Shown: positions 36,220-48,829 of the stretch, piece after piece
Layout of the letters: each line of letters begins with the position of its first letter
Numbering within the stretch: position 1 is the stretch's first letter
Source: Neelides folsomi
Lineage: Eukaryota; Arthropoda; Collembola; Neelipleona; Neelidae
Assembly (NCBI GenBank): GCA_034687125.1
Contig: JAQGBZ010000068.1
Location: 1 to 64,000 of the forward strand
DNA length: 64,000 nt
Direction: 5' to 3'
Position numbers and translations under genes: made by a program
Notes under the pieces: generated by a model
Databases searched by the model: none
What the model was told of the DNA's origin: nothing
Seen by the model: the letters and a program-made list of their open reading frames with translations, nothing else

Positions 36220-39169
36220 TCACATTTGTCATTAAAACGAAATATCGATTAAGATTTGCACAAGTTTCACTGTTTGTATTTGTATAAATCAGATATTATT
36301 CCTCTTTATATCAATCATTATCTCGTACAATATGCATTTATATGATTTATACCGTTAGAAACAAGAGTTGCACATACCAACATTCGTATTAAAATAAATG
36401 ACGTGCTTATCATAAAATATTATTAATCGTAACAAATGAGCAAAAATTTAAGTTCCTTATTTAAAAAGTTATGACAAATTATAATTACTTAACGCCATGT
36501 AAGAGTAAATAAAGTTTATAAGTACATAGTAAAGTGCTAAGAATGTTTACTTCACTATGGATGTAAAATAAGGGCGAGTGAGTGAAATAAACTTTACGAT
36601 GTGTCTAGACTGCAAAAGCCAGAGAAAGAGTTAATTTGGAACAGGTGGGAAAGGCAGCCATCGATGTCAATCATAAATCGAGAGGGCGATTGTATACATG
36701 TATGTATGTGTTAGGAGAGCATTAGCATAAGAATAGAGTTGTACGTTTAATAAGGATTTTCACAGTAGGAGCTTTCCACTTCTATTATCATGGCCGAAGT
36801 CAAAGGCGTGAGGAAGACGAAGAATTGTGTTGGTGATGAGCTCCGCATGTGATAGGTCAGGGCACCATGTGGGCCTTCAACTTGACGAGTTTCCATTCAA
36901 ATTACTTTTACATCCTCGTTTCATTCACCTAAACACTCACAAACCACAACCCACACCACAACACTAATACATATAGATAGAGATTGCACAATAAACAATT
37001 ACATTTTTATGGTGGTGTTCCTTTTGGTGGGAGTCAAAAGATCACTTGTGGTTCAAACCGTAATTTCTGCTACTCAAAATGAAAGCCAAATAGCGGGGAA
37101 TGAATAGGAAGGAAATGGAGAGAATGCAAATGATTCAATTCGACATTCCCCATCTTATGTCGTCTCTTAATGAACTTCTTTTATCTTAATTTTCCTCATT
37201 CCTATCTTCAGTTCTCATTTGAGATTAAGGCAAACTTCTTCCTCTTGTTAGTGTACAAAGCTTCTCAAAGCCTCATTTCTCTTTTAATCGTAATTACGAT
37301 CATAAAATGTTTTCATTTCCTTGTCCTTTATAGAGAAAGTTGAGAAAGCAAATAAGATTGCTTAGTTTAAATGGGAACTTAATATTTATTTTCTGTGTAT
37401 TTGAGTTCAGGATGGTTTAATATCATTTTGGTCTGTTGTCTTTGATCTGTTTTGTTGTCTCTTATTGGATTCATAACAATAAGTAGGAATTCATAACCGC
37501 TTCAATAAACTTAATGTTGACATTAATTGAATGAAACTAAACTCTACACAAAATGTATTTAATAGTAGAAACTCCTATACAAAAAAAGTAATTCTACAGC
37601 TTTCATACAGAAATTAATGCCATGATTGATTCCATTGAATCATCCATATTTTGATATACAGATATATCCAACATTTGTATAAAACAGCTCGTTGATCCCG
37701 TTTACAAAGGTTTGGGAAAATAAAGGGTGGGAGAAGGATAATGCATCATGAAAGCTGTTTTGAGTTATGTAGCGGAAGGGCAGAGGACATTCGGGGAAGC
37801 TGAGATGGAAAAGAGAACATGTGTCGTTTGATGGGGTGGAGAATGAGTGAGATTCTTTCAAGTCTGCCAAGATGGTCGTGAAGAAGAAGGAGATGAGATT
37901 TTTGGATATGATAGCCCAATGGTGCGAATGATTGGTGGAGCGGCGGAGGTCTTTCGTATTCCACCCAGTTGTCACACGCTTCCGCCCTTCGATGAGATGA
38001 GGGAAGGAAATCATTTCCCTTCATCAAAACAAAGACCAAATCCTTAAGTCTATAAAGGTACGGAGGATACTTTTCTGTGAGCCGAAGCAATTTGCACTCG
38101 GACGTGCTTAGAATCGATCCCTTCATTACCAAGAAACTGTCAAGTCCCTGGCTTTTTAACCTCATCCTGATTTATCGCTCATTCTTGTACTTTTATACAA
38201 TCTGTCTCGTTCTTTGTCTAAACGTGGTTTCAGTCATTTTAAAATCCTCTATGTTAATATATACCTTTCCATTATTTAATTAAGTGATCAAGGCACCATT
38301 TTAACGTAAATAAGTACAAGTTGAATAAGTAAATGCATGTATGGATACGTTATCAGTTATCATGAGTGGAATAATTTTAATTATCCAACTTCAACCCTTA
38401 TGCTTAGACAGGCAGTAGTCAAATTGATTTTTTATTTATATGGTGAATCAAAGGAATGAAATGATTAATGAATGAATCGAACTGTAAATAATGTTTATTA
38501 ATTATTAATATATGAAAACATAGTAAGAAATCAAAATATGTACTTACTTTGAACGTACAGATACTTAAATGTTTACTCGTAGACTTATCATCGTCATAAC
38601 ATAAGTCAATTTTTACATACGACATTCTCATAAATCATCATCATCGTTTGTCTCGTTGTAATATAGTACATACTAAATATCTTATTAATATCAACAAAGT
38701 TAGAGATTCTCGAACTTGGTCTTGCTCTCTTGCTTTACAATGTTAAATATTTACTGATATGTAATGTACATTCTTTGACTTGTTTTAACTATTTTAATTA
38801 ATATTAGTAGTATAATTAATCAAGGATAAAAACATATTTTGAAATGAGGAAAAGAAGTCGAGGAAGAGAAAAGGATGTGTAAAGGATGAAAAGGAATGAA
38901 TGTGTTTGCACTTTATTGCATATCGTAATCCCAGGACGAGGGCGTGAAAGGATTATCTTATTTTAATGGCATTCATTCTTCGACGCCTCTCTTCATGCTA
39001 TCTTTTATCATTGTGGATCTGTAATAGATCTCCTATCCAAGTGAACAATCTAAACTCGACTTTGATGATTTCCCACATGGCTTCTCGAGGGCTATCGTGA
39101 ATACAAACATCATTATTGACTCTGCTATCTTTTTCTAAACAACCATGCAAGTGGATTATTCTGGTGTCC

Positions 39170-39335
39170 AGAAGATTTCCCCACTTTACATATTTCCCCA
39201 CTACAAAGATTTCCCCCCCGAAGATTTCCCCACTACGAAAATTTCCCCACTTGGGAAAATTTCCCCATGTGATAATTTCCCCACTTTTACAATTTCCCCA
39301 CTATGAAAATTTCCCGGCTACGAAAATTTCCCCAT
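39170..39335. repeat. Degenerate minisatellite, unit about 18 bp
   Basis: Around nine imperfect copies of a unit like ATTTCCCCACTACGAAA follow each other, differing in spacer length and in the bases after CCCCAC. An AT dinucleotide run follows at about 39370-39390. Confidence 0.75.
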
Positions 39336-39620
39336 TACTCATATATTATTCAATACCTACTCATATTATATTTATATATATATATATATTAATAAAAGAG
39401 AGAACGTTTGCTAGTATACATATGAAGCACATATGTATAGATTATATTATCATTTATTTTGAGATCGCCACTTCTAAGAATTATCTGAGTTCTTTTAGAA
39501 CCTTTTTAATTTTAGGTTTAAGTTTAATTATAAATGTTAATATCCTGAAGTGAAAAGAGAAATAAATCACTTGAAGTATTGTAATTGTAGAACATACAAG
39601 GCTTTGTCCATGTTCAAATT

Positions 39621-39750
39621 AGAGAAAAACCATTTAATTGTAAAATTTACAAGCTTTGAGTTCATTTAAGAGAAAAACCATTTAATTGTAAAATTTACAA
39701 GCTTTGAGTTCATTTAAGAGAAAAACCATTTAATTGTAAAATTTACAAGC
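39621..39750. repeat. Tandem repeat, 48-bp unit, 2.7 copies
   Basis: Units starting AGAGAAAAACCATTTAATTG begin at 39621, 39669 and 39717 and appear identical where they overlap. This implies recent duplication or gene conversion. Confidence 0.9.
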
Positions 39751-40422
39751 CATGTCTCAATTAAACCTTATCGAATCAGAAAGGAAAATCAAATCAATTT
39801 TTCACCACAAAGGTTTTACCTAATTGGGAAGGATTTGTAATATAATCCAAAAATGTTCTTGATAAATACATGGGCGAAGTAAAATATCATTATCCAGAGC
39901 AAACAAAGAGTCTCAAAAATTAAAGGACAAAGAAAATAAGACTTGGGTGGAAATAAAGTAACTTACATTTAATGAAATTGGAATCGGATAGAAAGCGATA
40001 AATAAAATTGGAAGATCGTTCGTTTATTTGGCCAAGAGAGAAAATGAAAATGGGAAGGGGGAGAAGAATCAAATATTATTAGATGAATTGAGGGGGAGAA
40101 AGCAATGCGATTTAGTAAATAGCCTTTAAAATTGGCTTTCGGTTTCCGAAGGAAGAATAACTATCAAATGATGAATAATCTCCGAGTTGTGAGCAATTGG
40201 CCCTTCACATGCAGATGACCCTTCGGTCGAGGAAGTGAAAGATGTCTTAATCTCCATTCTCCCGTACTTCAATTTAATGAACTCATAAATGTCATTGGGG
40301 AGGGTGGGAGGGAATTGTAATGTATGGATGAGGGTCAGAGCTCCTTCTACTTTCACCTTATTCCTCCCAACCACACGACCAATCCGCTCCCCATTGTGTT
40401 CCACAACATCCGAGTCATTCAC

Positions 40423-40536
40423 CGGGAGAGCAATTTGAAATATATTGGGTGAGTTTATGAGCACGAGCACCTCGGTCGGATGCATGAGGAATAATATCAC
40501 CACCGCCACATCCCATCACGGCCTGCTCGATAGGAT
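40423..40536 (-). CDS. Candidate internal exon, unknown gene
   Basis: The minus-strand segment follows GTGCCGCAG and precedes a GTGAAT donor. Only one frame stays open throughout (entry and exit phase 1). It reads PIEQAVMGCGGGDIIPHAS and continues DRGARAHKLTQYISNCSPG. Thirty-eight codons of 114 bases are frame-neutral. No family was recognised. Confidence 0.25.
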
Positions 40537-41054
40537 CTGCGGCACACAAACAACACTGTTCCCAAACCACGACGGGAAAGAAAAAGACCCGGGTGTCATT
40601 AAAGGACCACTAATGCCGTCCGTCTTCATTCTCAAAATCCCACCCGCCTTCCTTGCACCGACACGCCGGGTTCCAATATAAACCCACTACACGAATTCCC
40701 CACACCGCATATTCTTCATTAAACAAGTCCTATTCATTTATATACCTCCCTTCTTTCGCCTAGACGTTTAACACCCCTCGGTCTCCATTATCAATACATT
40801 TAACTTACATTCTTTCTTTTAATCTCATTCGCTATAAAAATATTATTTTGAACCAATAATTGTTGGATCGAATAAAAAGAGTTACAATCTGGATGCATAA
40901 GGATGCAGATTACCACTTGAGAGATCATTATACCAACACTAACAGTTTGCATATTAGTATCATTTTAAAAAAATATTAACCCATCAGGAAAAGTTATAAA
41001 TATTGTATTTCCTAATATATAAAATTTGTACATGATATAAACTTATGCTTTCAG

Positions 41055-41182
41055 GTGGTGACAATATTGTTTGGAATGTAACCGTGAAGGTTGCAATGAT
41101 TAAACATTGAACTATGGCATCTGAAGTTTTATCCATTAACAACAAGAGTCCAAGGAAATATTCAGCTCAAGAAACAATCCAG
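41055..41182 (+). CDS. Candidate first coding exon of an unknown plus-strand gene
   Basis: A good acceptor (CTTATGCTTTCAG) and a good donor (CAG/GTAAGAA) bracket 128 bases. After in-frame stops, an ATG at 41114 opens a 23-codon frame reading MASEVLSINNKSPRKYSAQE and TIQ up to the donor in phase 0. This is the usual layout of a first coding exon preceded by a 5' UTR intron. The next exon is not identified; the long frame at 47551 is on the same strand and could belong to the same gene. Confidence 0.35.
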
Positions 41183-44100
41183 GTAAGAATCCTTTATTAT
41201 TTTATTTAAATATTCTATTTATCGAAAGGATAAGAAGCACATGACTACGAAATACTCATCATCAATCTTTTATTACACTATAAAAATCCAATTGCGTAAA
41301 CTAAAATAAGGTTCATTAAAGTAAGATTGATCTGATGATGAAATTAATTTGATATCTTTATTAGTAGTAAAGTATACTCAAGGTAGAGTATATAATTTAT
41401 TACGTATTGTTACTGTTCGGCATGTTATTATTTCATACATAATATTTTTATGTTGTGCAATTCTACGTCGTGAAATGGCATCTGAAAGAAGATGAGTTTA
41501 TAATATGAAGAAATTGTAAAGGTTTGAAAGGGAATGTTTGAATCTGCTGGAAGGTAAATGAGATCGAGCGATCTGTTGAAGAACCAGTGAACGCCCATTA
41601 CCCTTAAATTAAATATAAGCGAGGTGAATTAGAAGGAAGCGGAGAAGATTTATTGCTCACCTTCTGCTTTTCTTAACATTCCGCATCACGATAAAGATGA
41701 AGTAGACTCCCGACTACATTCCATAACAAACGACTCATAATTAACGCACGAGTCGAGGTGTTGCGTCAAATAGGGGAGAAGTAAGAGTAATGAGGGTTAT
41801 TTTTAATATCCACCGTCTTCATCCAACTTTCCCCTTGAATCGAAATTCAATTAATAACGGAGTGTGAGGAATCGCCGCGTCTCTCGCCTCCTTCGGCCTC
41901 AAAGGAATTGAATAATGTTAAAAGTGAGATAAAGTGGTGTAGGGTCATAAATAACGACCATTTGATACCCTCGAACCAACTCTCAGCTCTCCATAAGAAA
42001 TATGAACCGATGAATCTCTTTCAGCCAAAAAGACACACCGATGAGAGATTCGAGAGGATTCCTCAGGAAATTTACAAACTTTGAACAACGAGTCTGATCC
42101 TTCATATAAACTCTCCATCTTAACTAACAATACATTGGATAGGCCGAAGAAGGAAGAGCTTTTATTGCACCAAAGTTAGAGATTAAGGAATGTTCGTTAA
42201 TTCCAACTTTTTCACGCATTCCTTACAAACATTGAATAACTACAAGGACAATTTGAGCTCATGGGTGTAAGATGAAACCTTTTCTCTGCATTGCTTTAGC
42301 TCTCAAATCAACACTTGAGCACTGACTTATATAAATCCTTTTTTGACGCCCTGTCAAAGTTTCATTGTGACATAAAGCGAACTTCAAACTCTGAAGGGAA
42401 ATGAAATCGTATTGAATCTACTACAATGATGTGTCCCATTGCTCCTGAATATTCAAAGATGAAAGGAGAAGGATTAAATATGAATCCTAATCTTTAAGTA
42501 AATACCTAGTGATAATATAAAGCACATGATATATTTATGAATTTATACTCTAGTAAATATGTAATACATATATTTTCATACTTAGGTATACAGGTATACT
42601 AAAGTGCAGGCAATTATGCATATAATTGTAGGTATACTGTACTTATAAGATTATATCTGTATATTCGTAAATATATAATAAGTAATCTAATATATTCATG
42701 CTTCTGTGGACCTTGAATGAGTTCTTAAACTTTTATTATATCCTTTTCATCTGATCCTGAATATATTCGGATATTATTTTTTTACATGGATGATTGTAAA
42801 TATTCTGTCATACTTATATTTTAGACTTAGGTACATATAATATATACGCAATACGAGTTTGACATATGCTTAAGTTTAGATAAGTCATTTATTCAAATCC
42901 TTACCTTAGCATATGTATGAGATATTTCGGTAATAAAAGTATGAGCTGCATTTCTGAAGTTGTGATTGAAAGGAATTAAAATATCCGTCTTTTCTCCCAC
43001 TCTCCCATTGAGGATCTTTCAATGACTTTTCATTCCCCTACTTTTTAATCTTCAATTCATCTCAATGAAAATGTAAAGGGTTAGGCGTTGAATAAGCCAA
43101 CATGCACATTATATCCCGGGAATAACTCGGAATAACCTTTTAATAAGTCGGAATAACTAAAACTCCTTATTCACCCTTATATCCAAAACCACTTTGGTTA
43201 GGGCCATTATGTATATGGTGTTTATTAAACCAGTCGCTCGAGTTTTTTCTTAAAATAATATTCTCATTTATCCCAATTGAATACTGGGGATAATATACAT
43301 AGTAAATCAATAAAAATTAATGATGTGTTAATGGCCAATATAGCCAATCTTTAAATATTAATGGATTTAATTCCAAGTTCAAATGTCTTATTTACATTAC
43401 ATTAATTATCTAAACACAATTACATATAATGTAAATCGGAAGTAATGTAGGAAATTAAAAGACCAAAAAGGTATCTGGCTTCCATTATAATTAAATAAAA
43501 TGATCAAACTTAATTAAGAATCCCCTGTTAATTGAGGGCAAACACCTGTCAACCTGTCAGGCTCAATGCGCTGATGGAAGATAATTAAGAGAAGAAGGAA
43601 GGAAATGAAGAAACCATTGGTTTCCTTTTCCTCTCATCAGGTGCATAAAATATACATCCCTATTATTTCACCTGCGGCTCCGACCCTTCCTCCTCCGACA
43701 CAAACCAATGAACGAAAAGTGATCTGACCTAAAACGTTGGTTTTTGAATCAAGATAGGGCTTTAACATTACGTTCATCTCTTACCTCAGCTCAGATTGGA
43801 ATTTTAGAGCTTGGCAGGTAGGAGAGGGAGGAGCAAGGGCGGAGCTAATAATGTATATACCTATATCTCTCTTTTATTATCCTTGCCTATACATATGTAC
43901 GTTGCCGGAAAAGGTATAATGAGTAAAGTATAGGCGGAAGATGTATTGTGAGGATTATGTATAGTGGTACAATTGTATAGTTAGAACTTTGTATAGTGAA
44001 ACAAAGTATTTAGTTGGAATAAATATAGTTGGCTCATTACTCACTATACCTACTATTTCCTAGAACCCTATATGCATATTTACATAAATTTATATACCTA

Positions 44101-47100
44101 GATATATGTATATTTATTTATTATATTGAGTATATTATTATTTGAGTATACTCTATATATCACCCATTCAGTATAAGAGAAAGTGTTTTTACATTTTTCA
44201 ATATAAATACATTATGCGTTCCTTCTCTATAATATCAATTGATTTAAGTCTCCCTATATAGTCCACTATAAATATATATTTATAAATTTATAAGAAAACT
44301 TTTTTATTTCTCAATCTGAGCTGACGTTGTCAATCCGAGCTGAAAAATCTGAGCTGATTTACATTGGATCATAGGAAATCTGACCATCTTCTCGTTCGTT
44401 GGACACAAACCCTCGTTGTTGGAAACGAACATTTCACTTCCACTCAATTCAACGAAGAGTCAAAGGGGTCTGGTGGAGGGGGATATGATTATTTCTCCAG
44501 AAGCTAAGAGGCGGATCGAGTGCGTGGAGGTTTATTAGAGAGGAAGTTTCACCGGGAAAGAATCCGGACAGTGAGGGAGGCGGAGAGGATCGAGGAACAA
44601 TTTCCCCCGAGAAATATAAAGTTAGAGGCGTATGGTCTTCAATCCTCCAGTAGAATTTGCCTTTATGGCCATGAGGTCTAGCAGGAGCCGAATGTGGTCC
44701 AATTCAATGTACACGGTGTTGGGTGGACTCGGAGCGTTCCGAGATCCCTCATTTTCTCTAACAAACCTAAGACCTTTCTGTCTGCATGTAATGGGTCTGA
44801 TGTTGAGGGCGGAGAGCATCTGAGGCTTCGGGCTTCCCAATGCTCCACCAGTGTTCTATACAGACAGTTTGTGTGGAAAGAGCAGTTGATAAGTAAATAA
44901 GGTTCCTTGGGGTCTCAACCGACGGAAAATTCACCTTGAGGAAAAAGGAGGGAGAGCGACTTGAACCCTCCTTTTCCCATTTCGTAGTCTCATCATGTTG
45001 AGGTTGAGGGAGACTTCCTGATTCTCCATTCCGATTCTACTCGCTCGTGTGAAACGACGTTTCCTACTCCCCCGTCCACTCTGCATCTTCAATACTTTGG
45101 ACAAATAATGTATGGGCCAACATCTATTCACCTTTTATGCCATGATCTTACTTCACAAGGGCAAAAAATTCATTCAGGGAAACTTTTGAAAAGCTCTGCA
45201 TTTCCAATTAAGTTATTCCATTCCCAACTCCATTCCAATACCAATTAAGATATTCCAATTATGATATTCCAATTAAGTTATTAAAGGTGGAAACATTTCT
45301 TGAAATGAAATGAGAAATTCAGTAAGTTGTATAATTAATAATTTTGGGTATACATATCTTTGAATATGTCGAACTACAAATGTGACCTCTGTATTTAAAT
45401 AATATTTCATTGATACATTTTATAATATATTTTCCATATCATTACTGTCTACCTGTACTGTTATTCTTTCCATGTACATACATATTTATGTTCTCTATAT
45501 GTAAATCTATCTTTATAAACTTTATAAAGCATATCTTTATCTAGATAAACCTTGATCAAACATCAATAATTGAATTTTGCATAGTTGCATACCTCATGTA
45601 AAATGGCCAACATGAGCGATGGAACCGTGTGAGTGGAGATAATGGTGTTGAGGAAAGAATTTCTTAACTCATGGAGACGGCATGGTGCCGATAAATTTCC
45701 TATAACATATTATACATGATATGAATCAGTTATAGAATGCCTGGAGGCGGATCGTAACCCTGATCTTGAAAGAAACTCTGTTCATGCACAAAAGGCAGGC
45801 AAAGGCTCAACTTTCCACCTCGCCCTTCTCCTTTACAAATCCGCATCTGGGAGAGAAAATCCCTCAAATCGATTCCCTCGTCCAGTCCACATCGCAATAT
45901 TCCAAATTTGTTTCTCTCAAGGCATTCAATCCATTTCACTTTCTCCTTAAAAACAACTTTTCTTTTCCAATCTCGCGCTGAGAAAGAATTTGAAAATCTC
46001 ATAGTTTTATGAGGCTTCTTTTTATTATCAAACATTTCAACTCCTTTGATTTTTGTTACACAGGAAGGGAAAGGAAATTGGGAAAGAAACTTCTGAAAAC
46101 GATTCAAGTTCTACACTTTGTAATTGGTGGTAATGCTTTGTTGTAAAAGAATCGTAACTAAGAATAATTCATGACTCCGCCACTCTGCACGTGTTGGGTC
46201 GACTCACAATGACAACTGCACTAAAAATACAATGTACCAATACAATGTATCATTGGTATACACATAGAAGGCTTTTACTATAACTTACGTAATGAAAGGG
46301 ATGTGTAGAGTATACCTAGAGTACATATTGGATTCTTTTCACTCGTTTTCACAAATTATCAAATTACTTAATGTTAGTGTATTTCGCCTATACAAACAAA
46401 GCTCAAACTAATAAATAGCCCAATTAAGGCCTTTGGTCTAAAATTACAGTAAGTTTGGCCAAGGATGATGAAATTGATTCCCTTTCCCAATGAGGGATGT
46501 TCCTACTCAATTGAGGGTTTTACGGACTGACCCTTGGAATATGGTTCAATTGGAGGGAGCGAATGGGTGGAAGTTAAATATTCTAACAAGTGCATTTGGA
46601 TGTATTGGAGTGTTGGAGATTGGTAAACATGGGGTAATGGCCTTCGCTGATGGGGAAGGACATTAGAAGCGGGAGGGGAAGAGGAAGGGTGCGAGGCATA
46701 TGATGCACATTGGCATTAATGGGATGAGGAGAGTGAGGTGACGCGGCCGAGGAGAAATAAAACGATCCGAATGATGAATTCCATCAGATACCCGGTTTGA
46801 AGGCGGCGTATGTATTTACATGGTGGTGCGGTGGGGAGGGGAATTGTAGCGAGCAACAATGTCATGTGCTTCTCCCATGAAATCATCCCTTCGTCCCTAT
46901 TCTTATCCTCCAGTTTACCAAATCCCGATTCTTCCCATCTCATCATTTATATCCCTCATATTACATTTTCACCCCACTCGCACCCTGGACGAAACTACGG
47001 AGATCTCGAAGGGGAAGATGAATTGGAAATTCACCCTGTTCCTTGTTTGACTCATTTCACGATCTTCATTCTACCTCATTTCATTCTTTGAGAGGCCCTT

Positions 47101-47500
47101 GACTTACAAACATCCCGGTCGGCTCCTCTTGAAACTTTCCATTTACAACAATACAACTGTTTGTATCTTTTCTCTATTTTGCTCTCATTCATATCATAAT
47201 AAACATTTCACATATCATTCAAGGTGGAATTTTGGTTCCAATACCCATGTGCAGTGCAATCGTTCAATCAAAGTTTAAGTGACTAAAAGTTCTTAATTTG
47301 TTGTTGTTGGCTCATAATCTATTTTCCTATTTGGTTCAAGTGAAGTTTTCTCACAATTTGATAATTACGTGTTCATTTTCCCAAATTTGCAATGAAAGCG
47401 TTCCCTAATGGGAAAACACAAGTTTATAAGATCCGGGGTGATTAATTCAAAGGAGAAAGTTTGAGATTTACGAGTTGCCCAGATGCCCCTGCTTTTCACA
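41183..47500. other. Region without a recognisable gene
   Basis: AT-rich blocks (41200-43000, 43850-44330, 45300-45590) alternate with less AT-rich patches (44400-45150, 45730-47100). Short tandem motifs occur at 43120-43163 (CGGAATAACT three times) and 45209-45283 (ATATTCCAATTAAG-like, about three times). Open frames in the richer patches exist on both strands and are not recognisable. Confidence 0.45.
45593..45699 (-). CDS. Candidate internal exon, unknown gene
   Basis: On the minus strand, an AG acceptor (weak pyrimidine tract) and a GAG/GTATGC donor bracket 107 bases with a single open frame (entry phase 1, exit phase 0). It reads NLSAPCRLHELRNSFLNTII followed by STHTVPSLMLAILHE, which has the look of a helical repeat. 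No family was recognised. Confidence 0.3.
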
Positions 47501-47550
47501 CGAAGGTTCCTTCCAAACAATCCACGGAGCTGAAGACTCGAAGGATCAAG

Positions 47551-48777
47551 ATGTCTATTGAATGCAGAAAGAAAGTTGATCTCAGTAGCCGTAAAGGAGT
47601 CGAGTCTAATTGGAAGAGGAGCGAGAAGCGGAGTGGTTCGGTGAGCCTTCCGGAGCTGAGGAAACGATTCCTCGGTCGTAACAGAATTTATGCCGCTTCT
47701 CCAAATGAGGGACCAAATGGAAGTTTGGACTCCACTGCGAGTTTACCTAGAGTTCTCAATGGGAATTCTATTCCTAAAACCAGAATACCGCTCTTGAATG
47801 ATCTCAAGACAGGGGGTGAGAAGGAGCGGGAGCAAGAGACGAAATTAATTGCCGGCACTTACGAGAAAAAGAGTGGGACCTTTGCGGATTTATGGGACTG
47901 CCCATCTCTCTGCACCGGAACCGTAAAGCGCAGACCGCCCCATTCACCCCACTCCTTCAAACTACCCATTTTGCCCATAAAGAGCCGACGAAGCTTTCCC
48001 GAGTTTGACCAAGAGGAAGTGTCGGGAAACTCATCTCATTTTTTACTAGATCAAGCCCTCAAATCTTTCCCATTCCGCCCTTCTAAACTTATGGAAAACA
48101 TTTTGCGGACCGAACCGAGGGCTGAGCGTCTTTCTTACCCTCCCTCCCTTCCAAGGCGAAAGAGTCAAAAAGAATGTTTCCTTTCCAGGAGAAACGTCGG
48201 GAAAAGCGGAATGAGAAATGAGCTTCATGCCGAATCCACCTTTGGAGCCAGATCAAGTTGTCCCTTTGGAAAAACTTCCCGAATAGAAAAATACAAAGAT
48301 TTCTTGGCGAGGGAAGTGGAGGGTGGAGGGGACGAAGCTCGTTTTAATTTCTCTCTTGCTCTTGGGCCGGTTGGAGAGAAAGTTGATGGGATTAGTCCTT
48401 TGGTTGGGGCGAGTTCTGCAGATGACTTCCCCACAACTCAAATCTTCTCATGTCAATGTGGCACATCTTCTCCCATTAGCTCATCTTTTCCCTCAAATGA
48501 GCAATTAGCTTCCTCGGATCTCCCCGCCGCTTCTCCTATTAGTCGAGATCAAATTCCTTCTAGCTTCGCGGCGAGAGAATACAAAATAACTCCAACCACC
48601 GCCATGTCTTCTCGACTCACTCAAATTGCTTTGAAATATAGAGAAGGGCCTGAATCCCTAATGTCCTTAGAATCCAATGTATTCAAAGAGGGGAAAATTC
48701 CACCAGACCCATTTTTCCCCTTCTCAAGACTCCTCGGCTCTGGGAAGGAAATCTACTTCGAAAAGGTTCAATTATGA
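47551..48777 (+). CDS. Uncharacterised, largely disordered basic protein, 409 residues
   Basis: An uninterrupted frame of 1.2 kb in AT-rich DNA is very unlikely by chance. It opens at 47446; the first ATG is at 47551. The product begins MSIECRKKVDLSSRKGVESN and is rich in Ser, Pro, Arg and Lys, with few long hydrophobic runs and no transmembrane segment or known domain. Scattered motifs such as SLPELRKRFLGRNRIYA, an Arg-Pro-rich KRRPPHSPHS stretch and a Cys cluster (SCQCGT) are visible. An ATTAAA lies 46 bases past the stop. The AAG/GTT junction at about 47505 could be an acceptor linking to an upstream exon, possibly 41055-41182. I do not recognise a function. Confidence 0.55.
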   Translation: MSIECRKKVDLSSRKGVESNWKRSEKRSGSVSLPELRKRFLGRNRIYAASPNEGPNGSLDSTASLPRVLNGNSIPKTRIPLLNDLKTGGEKEREQETKLIAGTYEKKSGTFADLWDCPSLCTGTVKRRPPHSPHSFKLPILPIKSRRSFPEFDQEEVSGNSSHFLLDQALKSFPFRPSKLMENILRTEPRAERLSYPPSLPRRKSQKECFLSRRNVGKSGMRNELHAESTFGARSSCPFGKTSRIEKYKDFLAREVEGGGDEARFNFSLALGPVGEKVDGISPLVGASSADDFPTTQIFSCQCGTSSPISSSFPSNEQLASSDLPAASPISRDQIPSSFAAREYKITPTTAMSSRLTQIALKYREGPESLMSLESNVFKEGKIPPDPFFPFSRLLGSGKEIYFEKVQL

Positions 48778-48823
48778 TCTATTTGTCCACACATTCCTTT
48801 CATAGCTCAGTCTAATGTAATAT

Positions 48824-48829
48824 ATTAAA
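48824..48829 (+). terminator. Candidate poly(A) signal (ATTAAA variant)
   Basis: It lies 46 bases downstream of the stop at 48777, a typical position for a short 3' UTR. Confidence 0.3.

Larger units (their letters stand above)
36220..41054. other. Long region without a recognisable gene
   Basis: AT-rich, with higher-GC patches near 37640-38160 and 40130-40680. Two tandem arrays lie inside it (39170-39335 and 39621-39750). No protein family was recognised on either strand. Confidence 0.5.

Noticed and set aside
37746-38165. 139-codon minus-strand frame
   Set aside because: Low-complexity His/Leu/Pro/Ser-rich product with no motif, in a patch open in other frames.
39116-39553. 145-codon plus-strand frame with repeated FPH/ISP motifs
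   Set aside because: It is the translation of the 18-bp minisatellite and following AT-rich DNA, not a gene.
44350-44900. Several protein-like frames on both strands
   Set aside because: Multiple competing frames of 50-70 codons with no recognised family; expected by chance at this GC level.
45730-46107. 125-codon minus-strand frame
   Set aside because: No family resemblance and no consistent link to the candidate exon at 45593-45699.
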